The notes below the pieces were generated by a model. That model ran no database searches. It was not told the origin of the DNA and saw only the letters and a program-made list of their open reading frames with translations. This document shows positions 29,905 through 39,227 of a stretch of DNA of 64,000 nucleotides, one piece after another. The stretch is taken from assembly GCA_012513815.1 (NCBI GenBank), contig JAAZBM010000010.1, forward strand, positions 1 through 64,000, in the 5' to 3' direction. The DNA is from Candidatus Sumerlaeota bacterium. GTDB taxonomy: Bacteria > Sumerlaeota > Sumerlaeia > Sumerlaeales > Sumerlaeaceae. The translations under genes were made by a program, and so were the position numbers. Within the stretch, counting starts at the first letter, position 1, and the number at the start of each line of letters is the position of its first letter.

Positions 29905-31068
29905 CTATTGACTCCCACTCTTACTGGTTCTCTCATATACAGTATATGTTTCTTTGGCCGTTTTTGACCACGAAAACTCCGCTGCGCGCGCCATGCCTTT
30001 TTCACGCAAACGCGACGACAACGCACAATCACTCAGAACCATGCACAACTTACTCGTAAGATCGGCCTCATCTAAGGGGTCAACCTGCAAGGCCGCATCG
30101 GGACCGGTCACCTCCGGAAGCGAGGACGTCAACGACGTCACCACCGGAGCGCCACAAGACATCGCTTCGAGCGGCGGCATACCAAATCCCTCATAAAGCG
30201 ACGGAAAAACAAACACATCCGTATGATTCATCAATTCAACGACAGCGTCATCCGACACATGACCCAAAAACTTTATCCGTTGACGATGCGAAGCGCGTTC
30301 GGCCTCCGCGAATATCGAATCCGTCAGCCAACCCTTGTCACCCGCGAGCAACAACAGATGCTCCGGAAAACGATCCGCCAACGCGTCAAAAGCACGAATG
30401 ATGCGACCGACATTTTTCCCCGGCTCCAGTGTGCCCACATACAAAATATACGGCAACGAACCCGCGTAAGCACCGACCGACATGCAGCGCTCGCGAGGCA
30501 AATCCAAAACGCGAAAACGCCGATGGGCAGCCAGTGGAATCACGGTCACGGGCGCTTTGCAATCGGGAAAATAATGAAGAATATCACGACGCGAATTCTC
30601 GCTGATGGTGATGATCTCATCCGCGACAGCGACACTCCGTGCCGTCATCGCGTACCAGTAAGCGCGCCGAAGCGTCCCACAACGTTCGGGGTGAACGTAA
30701 TACGACAAATCGTGAAGCGACAAAACATAAGGACAAACCTTATAGAACGGCAAAAAGTTGGACAACCCATGCAGCAACGTGGGATGATGCTGACGGGCAG
30801 CCTCACGCGGGAAACACAGATACTCCTTTAGCAAACGCCGAATCTTCTTGCCCTCCGGAAAACCCCAAGGGATATTCTCGTAATTCGGCGGCGCATCCGC
30901 GAACTGATAATTCCCGCAATTCTCACGGCTCGTATAGAGCGACAAATGGTCATCCGATTTCAGTAGCGGCAACAACTCCTCAGTCAACGCGTAGATATAC
31001 TGACCAACGCCGCTCTTCGCCGCGCGCACCTGCATCGCATTTAAAACCAAACGCATTCCCGGCAACAC
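29905..31068 (-). CDS. Glycosyltransferase family 1/4
   Basis: ILYVGTLEPGKNVGRIIRAFDAL, FVFPSLYEGFGMPPLEAMSCGAPVVTS. Confidence 0.92.
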   Translation of the reverse strand: MLPGMRLVLNAMQVRAAKSGVGQYIYALTEELLPLLKSDDHLSLYTSRENCGNYQFADAPPNYENIPWGFPEGKKIRRLLKEYLCFPREAARQHHPTLLHGLSNFLPFYKVCPYVLSLHDLSYYVHPERCGTLRRAYWYAMTARSVAVADEIITISENSRRDILHYFPDCKAPVTVIPLAAHRRFRVLDLPRERCMSVGAYAGSLPYILYVGTLEPGKNVGRIIRAFDALADRFPEHLLLLAGDKGWLTDSIFAEAERASHRQRIKFLGHVSDDAVVELMNHTDVFVFPSLYEGFGMPPLEAMSCGAPVVTSLTSSLPEVTGPDAALQVDPLDEADLTSKLCMVLSDCALSSRLREKGMARAAEFSWSKTAKETYTVYERTSKSGSQ

Positions 31069-32387
31069 TACTTCCGTTTTGTCAAGGGTTGATACTGCGT
31101 CAACGGAGCGCCGATATAAATCTGCCGCGGACGAGTCAAACGCGAATTCTGGTCATTGTAAAGCTCTTTCCACTGAGCGATCCAACCGGGCATACGACCA
31201 ATCGCGAAAATCACCGTAAACATATTCGTCGGAATACCAATGGCACGCAGAATAATCCCGCTATAAAAGTCAACATTCGGATACAGTTTCCGCTCGATAA
31301 AATACGAATCTTTCAACGCGAGCTCCTCAAGTTTCCGCGCGATATCAAGCAACGGATCCTGCACCTTCAGACGCTTAAACACACGGTCACAGCAAGTCTT
31401 CAGCAGCCGAGCACGCGGGTCATACTTCTTATAAACGCGATGACCGAAACCCATCAACCGGAAAGGCTCATTCTTATCCTTAGCCTTCTCGATACACTCC
31501 TGAGGCGACAGACCGCCACGATGAATCGACTCAAGCATATCAATCACCGCCACATTCGCGCCGCCATGCAGCGGACCCCACAGAGCGCAAATCCCCGCCG
31601 AAACGGAAGCATACAAATTCGCCTGCGCCGAACCCACAATACGAACCGTCGTCGTCGAACAATTCTGCTCGTGATCCGCGTGGAGCGTCAGAATCAAATT
31701 CAGCGCCTCATCAATCTCATTTTCCGGAATATACTGCCGATAAGGCTCACTGAACATCATGTGCAAAAAGTTGCTGCAATAACGCAAACTCGGGTCCGGG
31801 AACATATAAGGCAAACCCTGAGCAGCCCGGTGCGAATACGCCGCCAGAGTACGAACCTTACTCATCAGATTCGCTGCCGCCGTATCAATCGCAAGCGTCG
31901 GGTCCTTATCAATCATTCGCTGAAACTGACGGTCATAGCAAAACAGAGAGTTCACCATCGCCGACAGAATCGCCATGGGGTGCGCCTTCGGAGGAAAACT
32001 GTCAAAATGATGTTTCATGCTCTCGTGAATATTCGCGTTCTCCGTAAGCAGCATTCCAAAATTCAAACGCTCCTCAACCGTCGGCAACTTCCCATTCATC
32101 AGCAGCATGGCCGTCTCGATAAAATCATGCGTCGCACTCAACTTTTCAATCGGAATACCGCGATAACGCAAAATCCCATTCTCACCATCAATATAAGAAA
32201 TATCACTCTTACAAACCGCCGTGTTCGCCATGCCAGGGTCATAAACCAGATGACCCGTCTTCGCATAGAGATTCGACACATCAAAACCAACTTCACCCTC
32301 GGTCCCCACAACGACTGGCAATTCAATACTGCGGCCATTATAAGTTAGAGTCGCTGTCTGCGGAACAGGCGTATTCTTCTTCTCCAT
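31068..32387 (-). CDS. gltA: Citrate synthase
   Basis: GILRYRGIPIEKL, HADHEQNCSTTTVRIVGSAQANLYASVSAGICALWGPLHGGAN, GFGHRVYKKYDPRA; start probably at MEKKNTP inside the supplied ORF. Confidence 0.93.
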   Translation of the reverse strand: MEKKNTPVPQTATLTYNGRSIELPVVVGTEGEVGFDVSNLYAKTGHLVYDPGMANTAVCKSDISYIDGENGILRYRGIPIEKLSATHDFIETAMLLMNGKLPTVEERLNFGMLLTENANIHESMKHHFDSFPPKAHPMAILSAMVNSLFCYDRQFQRMIDKDPTLAIDTAAANLMSKVRTLAAYSHRAAQGLPYMFPDPSLRYCSNFLHMMFSEPYRQYIPENEIDEALNLILTLHADHEQNCSTTTVRIVGSAQANLYASVSAGICALWGPLHGGANVAVIDMLESIHRGGLSPQECIEKAKDKNEPFRLMGFGHRVYKKYDPRARLLKTCCDRVFKRLKVQDPLLDIARKLEELALKDSYFIERKLYPNVDFYSGIILRAIGIPTNMFTVIFAIGRMPGWIAQWKELYNDQNSRLTRPRQIYIGAPLTQYQPLTKRK

Positions 32388-32515
32388 TTTCGAAGTCTCC
32401 TTAAATTTTCTTGACACTCAACATCCACGGCACACCACACGATGAACAGCATCTTGTAATTTCTATAAAACACTTACACGTTCTTTAACTTCAAAAGAGC
32501 GCAATTTTCTGAACG

Positions 32516-33649
32516 TCATTCCCATGAGGACGGAAAGTCAATTTGCCAAATCTTGCACAACTTCCGACACAATCGAGCGCGACAAGAATCAATCTCGGTC
32601 ATCATCTTGTGCCTCACGGCAGCAGACTCATTCTTATGCGGGAACTCCATCCCCGCCTCCAGAGCTATATGACACGGAAAAACACGTATCGCCAAATAGT
32701 TCAGCAACCGATGGTCAAGATTCTTGATGATACCATTCGAAACACCCAAACGCAACGCGAACAAATGCATCGCGCACTCCTGCCAATCAATCAAACGCGC
32801 GCTGCCAAGCAACGCCAACGACCGACAAATCTGATCTGACATCAGCGCATTCTCTGACTCCCACAGTGTCTCACGCCCAACACGTTCTTGCATCAGCAAA
32901 AGCTCAAGATAGCGATGCATGCTCATGACAATCTGCTCTTCCGACTTACCCATCGCCGACGTGTTCTCAATCACATAAACATTACTGCCCGGCCAACGAT
33001 ACTCCTTCAGCGTGACATTATAACGCTTCGCTATATCCTTAAAAGCACTCGTCCGATGCGTCGAAAGATAACCCGGCAAATGCACCAGAACACCAATCCG
33101 CAGACCGGTCCCGGCATCCTCCGGACGCGTCGTCAGATAACCAAGCTCTTCATCATAAGCGTACTTCGCGATGATGCGAGTCGAAAACTCATGCTCAAGT
33201 TTCAGGGCGCGACCAAGCGCAAGAAAAGGCTGGCAACCCGGCAAAACACTCGTGAATACAAAATGGTCACGGCCATTGACCACGATGTTCTCGCAGCCAT
33301 CACCACTCGAAAACAAAACTTGATGCGGCTCCGCGCGAACAATGAGCTGATAAGGCAACTGAAAACTTTCCTCTAAAAAACGACGCTCCGTATAGTTCAA
33401 GTCACCCAAGCAAAACTCGACGCCGCGGTCATGCCAATAATCAGCGAACAAACCATTATCATACGCAGCCTGACGAGCCATATCCACAAGCTCCATCAGC
33501 GTCGCGGAATCCTCAGTGGAAGGAAAACGAAAATTCTCCGCGTTCCGCGAAAGACGAACATACGTCAGCAAAACAGCATCACTATCCGTCGAAGCCATCT
33601 GCCAAACATCATCGAGACTCGAAAACGGAGAACCCGAAGAGTTCATCAC
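32516..33649 (-). CDS. McsB-like ATP:guanido phosphotransferase homologue, predicted catalytically inactive
   Basis: Aligns by eye over its length with protein arginine kinase McsB (SDAVLLTYVRLSRNAENFRFP; LGYLTTRPEDAGTGLRIGVLVHLP; AMGKSEEQIV; LGVSNGIIKNL) but key residues are substituted. Confidence 0.85.
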   Translation of the reverse strand: MMNSSGSPFSSLDDVWQMASTDSDAVLLTYVRLSRNAENFRFPSTEDSATLMELVDMARQAAYDNGLFADYWHDRGVEFCLGDLNYTERRFLEESFQLPYQLIVRAEPHQVLFSSGDGCENIVVNGRDHFVFTSVLPGCQPFLALGRALKLEHEFSTRIIAKYAYDEELGYLTTRPEDAGTGLRIGVLVHLPGYLSTHRTSAFKDIAKRYNVTLKEYRWPGSNVYVIENTSAMGKSEEQIVMSMHRYLELLLMQERVGRETLWESENALMSDQICRSLALLGSARLIDWQECAMHLFALRLGVSNGIIKNLDHRLLNYLAIRVFPCHIALEAGMEFPHKNESAAVRHKMMTEIDSCRARLCRKLCKIWQIDFPSSWE

Positions 33650-34248
33650 TTTAGCCTTTTTATCTGATCCCGCAACTTAGCCGCAGACAAATAATCCTCG
33701 GACCTCACCGCCAAACGCAACTGCTTCCGCAAAGCATGCAAACGAGTGGTATGCAAAACACGATCACTGACCGACGCGCCATCCTGAGGACACATCCCAA
33801 CATGACGGGCAACCTCATCACCGGGCCAAAGTGGAATATTCTCTAAACAAACATCCCGAAAAACACGATAGCAACGCGAGCAACCCAAACGACCGGTCTT
33901 CCGAAACGAACGCAAAGTGGTCTTGCAATAAGGACAAGTGATATCCGCCATATCCGACTCTTCCAGATTGCCCACAACATTAGACGAATCCAGAGCTTGC
34001 GTTATCATATCATCAAGACTGTCGCTCCCAAAAAACTCCCGAAGCAACTCGGACAATTCCTCCGGAGACAAACCCTGCGTCAACTTCGGCGAAATCTCCG
34101 AAGCGCACGGCTCGCACAAAAAATGCTCATTCAAAACGCCACCGGCATCACTCATAAACGCGACTTTCACGGTCGCGGGATTACGGTGACAGTGACAACA
34201 CAGGACGGCAGCATTGTCATCATCAAAACCATCATGACCAGACATCAT
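33646..34248 (-). CDS. mcsA: McsA-like zinc-finger/UVR-motif protein
   Basis: CxxC zinc-binding pairs (CCHCHRN, CEPCA, CPYC, CSRC) and a C-terminal UVR motif LRLAVRSEDYLSAAKLRDQIKRL; 4-nt overlap with the McsB-like gene. Confidence 0.85.
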   Translation of the reverse strand: MMSGHDGFDDDNAAVLCCHCHRNPATVKVAFMSDAGGVLNEHFLCEPCASEISPKLTQGLSPEELSELLREFFGSDSLDDMITQALDSSNVVGNLEESDMADITCPYCKTTLRSFRKTGRLGCSRCYRVFRDVCLENIPLWPGDEVARHVGMCPQDGASVSDRVLHTTRLHALRKQLRLAVRSEDYLSAAKLRDQIKRLK

Positions 34249-34402
34249 TCAATACCATCCTTTACTAAAACTTCACTACTATCTACAAATTATAATACGC
34301 CACATTCGAGAATCCGACCACCGACTAAAAACACCAAAAACATAAACAATAGAAAAACACAGTAGTTTTTGTGAGTTTTATTATTCAGAATACAATTAAC
34401 CG

Positions 34403-34486
34403 ATTTATGATGGCGCACTTACTGACGAAGAAGTCGCCCAACTCACCAGAGGACTCACAAGTGTTGACGACTGGTCACTCATGTAA
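34403..34486 (+). pseudogene. C-terminal remnant of a LamG-like/phosphoesterase-type protein
   Basis: Reads IYDGALTDEEVAQLTRGLTSVDDWSLM*, closed upstream by TAA at 34397-34399; resembles IAVYDGVMTDQEVADLGGL and the terminus VNDWSLQ* of the adjacent 34657 gene. Confidence 0.5.
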
Positions 34487-34515
34487 TTTTATCTGACGAC
34501 ACAACCTTGATCAAG

Positions 34516-34549
34516 AAGCCCAACCATTTTGTGATAGTCGGGCTTTTTG
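34516..34549 (+). terminator. Terminator following the remnant
   Basis: AAGCCCaac...gtCGGGCTTTTT hairpin plus T-tract. Confidence 0.6.
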
Positions 34550-34656
34550 TTTGCTCTCAAAAAACGAAAAAAGTAGAAACCTGAATAATTAATTAATATC
34601 GCTTGCAGTACCTCATATCACTATGGTTCATCCCAAATAGTCTATAGGGAATTAAA

Positions 34657-36570
34657 ATGAGAATCAAACAATTATATCTGTCGGCTCTGGTCATGGCTTC
34701 CGCTGCCCTTGCGGGAGCGATACCCACAATGACCGGGCAATGGAATTTCACAAACAGCAACCTCGACGCGACCGTCGGAACCGCAATGGCATACAGAGGA
34801 ACAACACAAAGCAACACATCATTCGGCAAGGCATCAACATTCGGCATGCCAAACGTCGAAGGTGTCGACAAAGTCGTCATGGCATTCCCCGCATGCAACA
34901 ACTCACAGGGATACATTTTCCACCCCAACACATCCGCATCCGGCGGTAGTGACACTAACCAATACACAATCCTCATGGACATCGGATACAAAACAGTTCC
35001 ATCAGGATACGGAGCGCTTCTCCAGACAGACCCAAACAACAGCAACGACGCAGAATGCTTCTGCTACAACGGAGGAATCGGCATATCCGGACAATACGAT
35101 GGAGAATTACAGGAAGGTGCATGGCACAGAGTCGTATGGACAATGAACAACAGAGTTTTTAAGAAATACATCGACGGACAACTCGTCGGAACACAAAATC
35201 TGGACGGTTACGCGGATGACAGATGGTCAATGTACTCCGGGGCCTCCGGAACAGCACTCGTCTTCACCGACAACGACAACGAGACGGCCCCCGGCTACTG
35301 CTCGCAAATCGCCGTATACGACGGAGTCATGACTGACCAAGAAGTCGCCGACCTCGGCGGACTCTATGTCTCGACTGTCAAGGTCAAAACACCCCCATAT
35401 CTCCAAAACATGAAGACAAACGAAATGACCATCATGTGGGAAACATCGACTGACAACGCCGCGACCGTCGAATATGGAACAACAACCGCCTATGGTCAAA
35501 CCGCGACGCCCACGGCCATCGCCTCCAAGGCCGCCACATACATCCACAAAGCGGTACTCACATCACTCACCCCCGACACACTCTACCACTACCGCGTCAA
35601 GAACGTCGGCGCTGACCCCGAATACACCGACGACGCGACGTTCAAAACAGCCCCCGACACCAACACCGGTGACTTCGCGTTCGCCTTCTGGAGCGACAGT
35701 CAGGGAGCAGTCAACGGCAGCAACGACCATCCGACAAACGACCTCTTCGACCACATGGCCGCACAGGGAATCGACTTTGCCGTCACAGCCGGTGACCTCT
35801 CCGAAGCAGGTGACTCATCTGCGCACGTTCGCAACTTCTTCCTCAACCGCACATGCGCGCACCTCGGAACAAAAGTCCCGTTCTTCATCGCATGGGGCAA
35901 CCACGACGCCTACAACACTGAGCCGCCGCAAGGTGAACTCAACTTCATCAGACAATGCGCCTCACTTCCATCCCAAGACCGCACGGACCAACCCGGCAAA
36001 GTCAACGCCGGTCGTGGCGGATTCAGCTACACATACAGAGGCGTATACTTCTGCTTTATCGACGACCTGCATCCGGACGACATCATTAACGGATGGCTCG
36101 ATGCCGAACTCGCGTCGGACGCATGCAAAAACGCGCGCATGCGCGTCTGCGTCGTACACCAGCCGCCCTACTGCGACATGTGGGTTGATGGAACACCATC
36201 ATACCGCACAAACCTCGTGCCCAAACTCGAAGCCAACAACTTCGTCCTGTGCCTCTCCGGACACACACACGAATACGAAAGAGGATTCCTCAACAACATC
36301 AACTACGTGATTTGTGGTGGAGCGAGCTGGCTCGACCTAACAGAACCCATCGTCAAAGATTGGGAACACATCACCGTTGGCGGAGCGCACAACATGGACG
36401 GAGCACCCAGAGCCGGACTCCTGCACGGATACACACTCTTCAACATCAGCGATGGAGTCGTCACAGCGCAATTCCACACCTTCTCATCGACGGGCGAGTA
36501 CACTGGAATCAAAGACAGCTTCATCATAAACCTTCCTGTTGCGGCTGTCAACGACTGGTCGCTGCAATAA
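34657..36570 (+). CDS. Secreted metallophosphoesterase with N-terminal LamG-like and purple-acid-phosphatase-type FnIII domains
   Basis: Signal peptide; LamG-like AWHRVVWTMNNRVFKKYIDGQLVG; FnIII TPPYLQNMKTNEMTIMWET; phosphoesterase motifs WSDSQG, TAGDLSEAGD, WGNHDAY, LSGHTHEYERG. Confidence 0.85.
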   Translation: MRIKQLYLSALVMASAALAGAIPTMTGQWNFTNSNLDATVGTAMAYRGTTQSNTSFGKASTFGMPNVEGVDKVVMAFPACNNSQGYIFHPNTSASGGSDTNQYTILMDIGYKTVPSGYGALLQTDPNNSNDAECFCYNGGIGISGQYDGELQEGAWHRVVWTMNNRVFKKYIDGQLVGTQNLDGYADDRWSMYSGASGTALVFTDNDNETAPGYCSQIAVYDGVMTDQEVADLGGLYVSTVKVKTPPYLQNMKTNEMTIMWETSTDNAATVEYGTTTAYGQTATPTAIASKAATYIHKAVLTSLTPDTLYHYRVKNVGADPEYTDDATFKTAPDTNTGDFAFAFWSDSQGAVNGSNDHPTNDLFDHMAAQGIDFAVTAGDLSEAGDSSAHVRNFFLNRTCAHLGTKVPFFIAWGNHDAYNTEPPQGELNFIRQCASLPSQDRTDQPGKVNAGRGGFSYTYRGVYFCFIDDLHPDDIINGWLDAELASDACKNARMRVCVVHQPPYCDMWVDGTPSYRTNLVPKLEANNFVLCLSGHTHEYERGFLNNINYVICGGASWLDLTEPIVKDWEHITVGGAHNMDGAPRAGLLHGYTLFNISDGVVTAQFHTFSSTGEYTGIKDSFIINLPVAAVNDWSLQ

Positions 36571-36598
36571 GCAAACTGTTTAGAACAGAAACAAACAA

Positions 36599-36641
36599 CA
36601 AACACCCCGATGTCGGAAATCAACGGCAGCGGGGTGTTTTT
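36599..36641 (+). terminator. Rho-independent terminator
   Basis: AACACCCCG...CGGGGTGTTTTT. Confidence 0.8.
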
Positions 36642-36705
36642 CATCCTACAGACTTGTTGTCAATCGTAAATATTCATCAAACACAACGATAACATTTCTA
36701 TACAA

Positions 36706-37755
36706 ATGAATATCCGCGCAAACATCTTTCTAACGATTGCGGTAGCAGCAACACTACTGCTGACGGCTTGTGCTGACAACAACAAAATAATCCTCCCAAA
36801 CGACCCGATTGGCCGACCCATCATCGGACTTATTCTCAAAAGCATCACAGCCACAACCACGCAGAGAATGTTGGTGAATACGGTCGAATACCAAAAGAAA
36901 AAGAACACCTTCAACATCATCATCGAAGGCACTGTTACGCCTAATAGCGTCGCAAAACAGGAAGAACTCGTTCGAAAGATGATTGAGGCCGGTGTCGACG
37001 CGATTGTCATCGATCCCATCAACCGAACCACCGCACTAAAAGAACTCAAAAAAGCCATCGACAAAGGCATTCCCGTCGTCAACATTGACATCCCATTCGA
37101 CAAAAAAACCATGGAAGCGCTCGACATCGATATCCCATACATCGCGCCCGACAACGAGAAAGCAGCCGAAAACATCGCCGACTATGTCATATCCAAAATG
37201 GGAGACAGCAACGAACTCATCATCCTCGAAGGAATGCCACAAACGGCACTCGGAGAAGAGAGAACGAAAGGCTTTATCAAATCAATTGACAAAAACAACA
37301 AGACGCTCAACAGCATATACCTCGTGCCATGGTCGGATAACGAAATAAAAGAAATTCTCAAAAAAGCGCTGACGGCGCACCCAGGAACAAAAGCTGTCCT
37401 GACATGCACCGACACAATTGCATTCTACGCGTGCCAAGCAATCAACGACCTCGGCCTCACCGGAAAAGTCCTCGTCGGAACAATCGGCTATCAGCACAAA
37501 TCGATACAGAGCCTCATCACCAAAGGCAAAGTAACAGCCGCCGCAAACCTTCACCATGACAAATACGGAATTGACGGAATCGAACTTGCCCTCAACCTGT
37601 TAGCCGACCGCGAGCACTCACTCGACGACGTCAGGACATCGACAACCATCATCACCGCGAAAAACGCGCCGGTCATGTCGATGCAAACATCAGATGAGAC
37701 CACAAATCCTGACGACGAATCCAAAAACACGACACCATCAAAACGCAAAAACTAA
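36706..37755 (+). CDS. Sugar-type periplasmic binding lipoprotein (LacI/ribose-binding fold)
   Basis: Lipobox LLLTAC; IIGLILKSI, EAGVDAIVIDPINRTTALKELKKAIDKGIPVVNIDIPF, AVLTCTDTIAFYACQAINDLGLTGKVLVGTIGY. Confidence 0.85.
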   Translation: MNIRANIFLTIAVAATLLLTACADNNKIILPNDPIGRPIIGLILKSITATTTQRMLVNTVEYQKKKNTFNIIIEGTVTPNSVAKQEELVRKMIEAGVDAIVIDPINRTTALKELKKAIDKGIPVVNIDIPFDKKTMEALDIDIPYIAPDNEKAAENIADYVISKMGDSNELIILEGMPQTALGEERTKGFIKSIDKNNKTLNSIYLVPWSDNEIKEILKKALTAHPGTKAVLTCTDTIAFYACQAINDLGLTGKVLVGTIGYQHKSIQSLITKGKVTAAANLHHDKYGIDGIELALNLLADREHSLDDVRTSTTIITAKNAPVMSMQTSDETTNPDDESKNTTPSKRKN

Positions 37756-39116
37756 CGCCGACGAAAACGCGGATAAACGCTCCCTGACGCAAGCTCCCAC
37801 ACATCGGCAAAATCCCAACCCTTAAAAATCTCACGACGACTAAAAACGCGTGTTTCAAATCCCAAACCAGCATCGGAACGGCTTATACCGGAAACCTTTG
37901 TATCCCAAAAACAATTCGCCACACGTCCGATATTCAGCCCCGCGAAGCCACCCGTATAATCTCGGCCCTCAACCAAAACAGAAGCATAGCTGTTACTCAC
38001 AGAACCATTATTATAACCAACCAAACCGCCGACTTTCTGCTTGCCCAAAACCGTAGACCCTAATGCGTAACAATCGCGCACCACACCATTCTGATTCAAA
38101 CCGACCAAACTCCCCACACTGTTGCTCCCCCAAAAACTGCTATTCTCAATTCCAAGATGACGAACCTCACCCGAAGAAACACACCCGAACAACCCGACAC
38201 CGGTCACAAATTCCGGCATCGAAATATGCACATTCGTGACGACCTTTCCATTACCATCGAAAAAGCCACAGAAACCTTGCCCTTGCATATTCGTGCCAAT
38301 CGGCAACAGCAACTGACGCACACGCACTGCCCGCCCTCGCGACGCCGACGCCGACTCCTCCGGCGACAACTTCTTCGTGACACTGCCATCAATATCACGC
38401 ACCATCCGATAATGCTTGCCACGCGTCGCCTCATTCCCAAGCGTACACTGCGCCGACAACCACGCCAAATGCCCAAGCTCCTCGATAATATACGGGTCAG
38501 CCGCCGAACCACTACCATGAATCGGCACAACAGCAGGCACAAAAATCGTCGATGGTGCTACCACCACCCGTGGCGCCACCCGCGGCCGCCGCTTCTTGAC
38601 CAAAACGCCCGACGAAACCAGACTCCCTGTCGACACCACAGGCGCAACCGGAGCAACCTCCGCAGGCGGCGCGGCGATGGCAACCGTCGTCCCCGAAGAC
38701 TCATGTTCAATCTGTTCCTCCGCGGACAAAATCGAACTAATCGTCGGAGTCGTCACCGTCGACGAAGAAACAACATCAGCCACCGGAGACTGCGCCCCAT
38801 CAGGTCGAAGCGCGTCAACCAACTCCTGATTATGCGCGTTTCGCATTGCGCGCACATTACGGATGCCATCGAAAAATCCAACATTCCCCTCCGCCCGAGG
38901 TTCAACAACCGACGGCGAAGTCCGTGACGTATTGGGAGACAAAAAATATACTGCCGCAGCAACAAGCACCGCTACCAAAACTATAAACGCGAGCGCCAAC
39001 AAAACCCGAGACAAAGGACGTCGTGAAACTGAAGGTTCATCCTCTTCACAAACAGGACAAACCTCAAGACCATGATAATCAATCGGATACCAACACTTTT
39101 CACAAAACCTTTTCAT
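37752..39116 (-). CDS. Membrane protein: N-terminal zinc ribbon, TM helix, extracytoplasmic GLUG domain
   Basis: MKRFCEKCWYPIDYHGLEVCPVCEED zinc ribbon; TM VLLALAFIVLVAVLVAAAVYFL; GLUG motifs VGSLVGLNQNG, VGGLVGYNNGS, TGGFAGLNIG; start inside the supplied ORF. Confidence 0.75.
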   Translation of the reverse strand: MKRFCEKCWYPIDYHGLEVCPVCEEDEPSVSRRPLSRVLLALAFIVLVAVLVAAAVYFLSPNTSRTSPSVVEPRAEGNVGFFDGIRNVRAMRNAHNQELVDALRPDGAQSPVADVVSSSTVTTPTISSILSAEEQIEHESSGTTVAIAAPPAEVAPVAPVVSTGSLVSSGVLVKKRRPRVAPRVVVAPSTIFVPAVVPIHGSGSAADPYIIEELGHLAWLSAQCTLGNEATRGKHYRMVRDIDGSVTKKLSPEESASASRGRAVRVRQLLLPIGTNMQGQGFCGFFDGNGKVVTNVHISMPEFVTGVGLFGCVSSGEVRHLGIENSSFWGSNSVGSLVGLNQNGVVRDCYALGSTVLGKQKVGGLVGYNNGSVSNSYASVLVEGRDYTGGFAGLNIGRVANCFWDTKVSGISRSDAGLGFETRVFSRREIFKGWDFADVWELASGSVYPRFRRR

Positions 39117-39227
39117 ACTATGACTTACAAAACAACAACAAACATTGTGTGTTTTCCAAAATGTTATTAATAGCATCATGTAATTTTTTAAAAAGATGTT
39201 ATCGGAATTTGCCAGTCGGAGGGCAAG

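Noticed and set aside
30639-32348. 569-aa + strand ORF
   Set aside because: Antisense to a clear glycosyltransferase and citrate synthase; no domain content.
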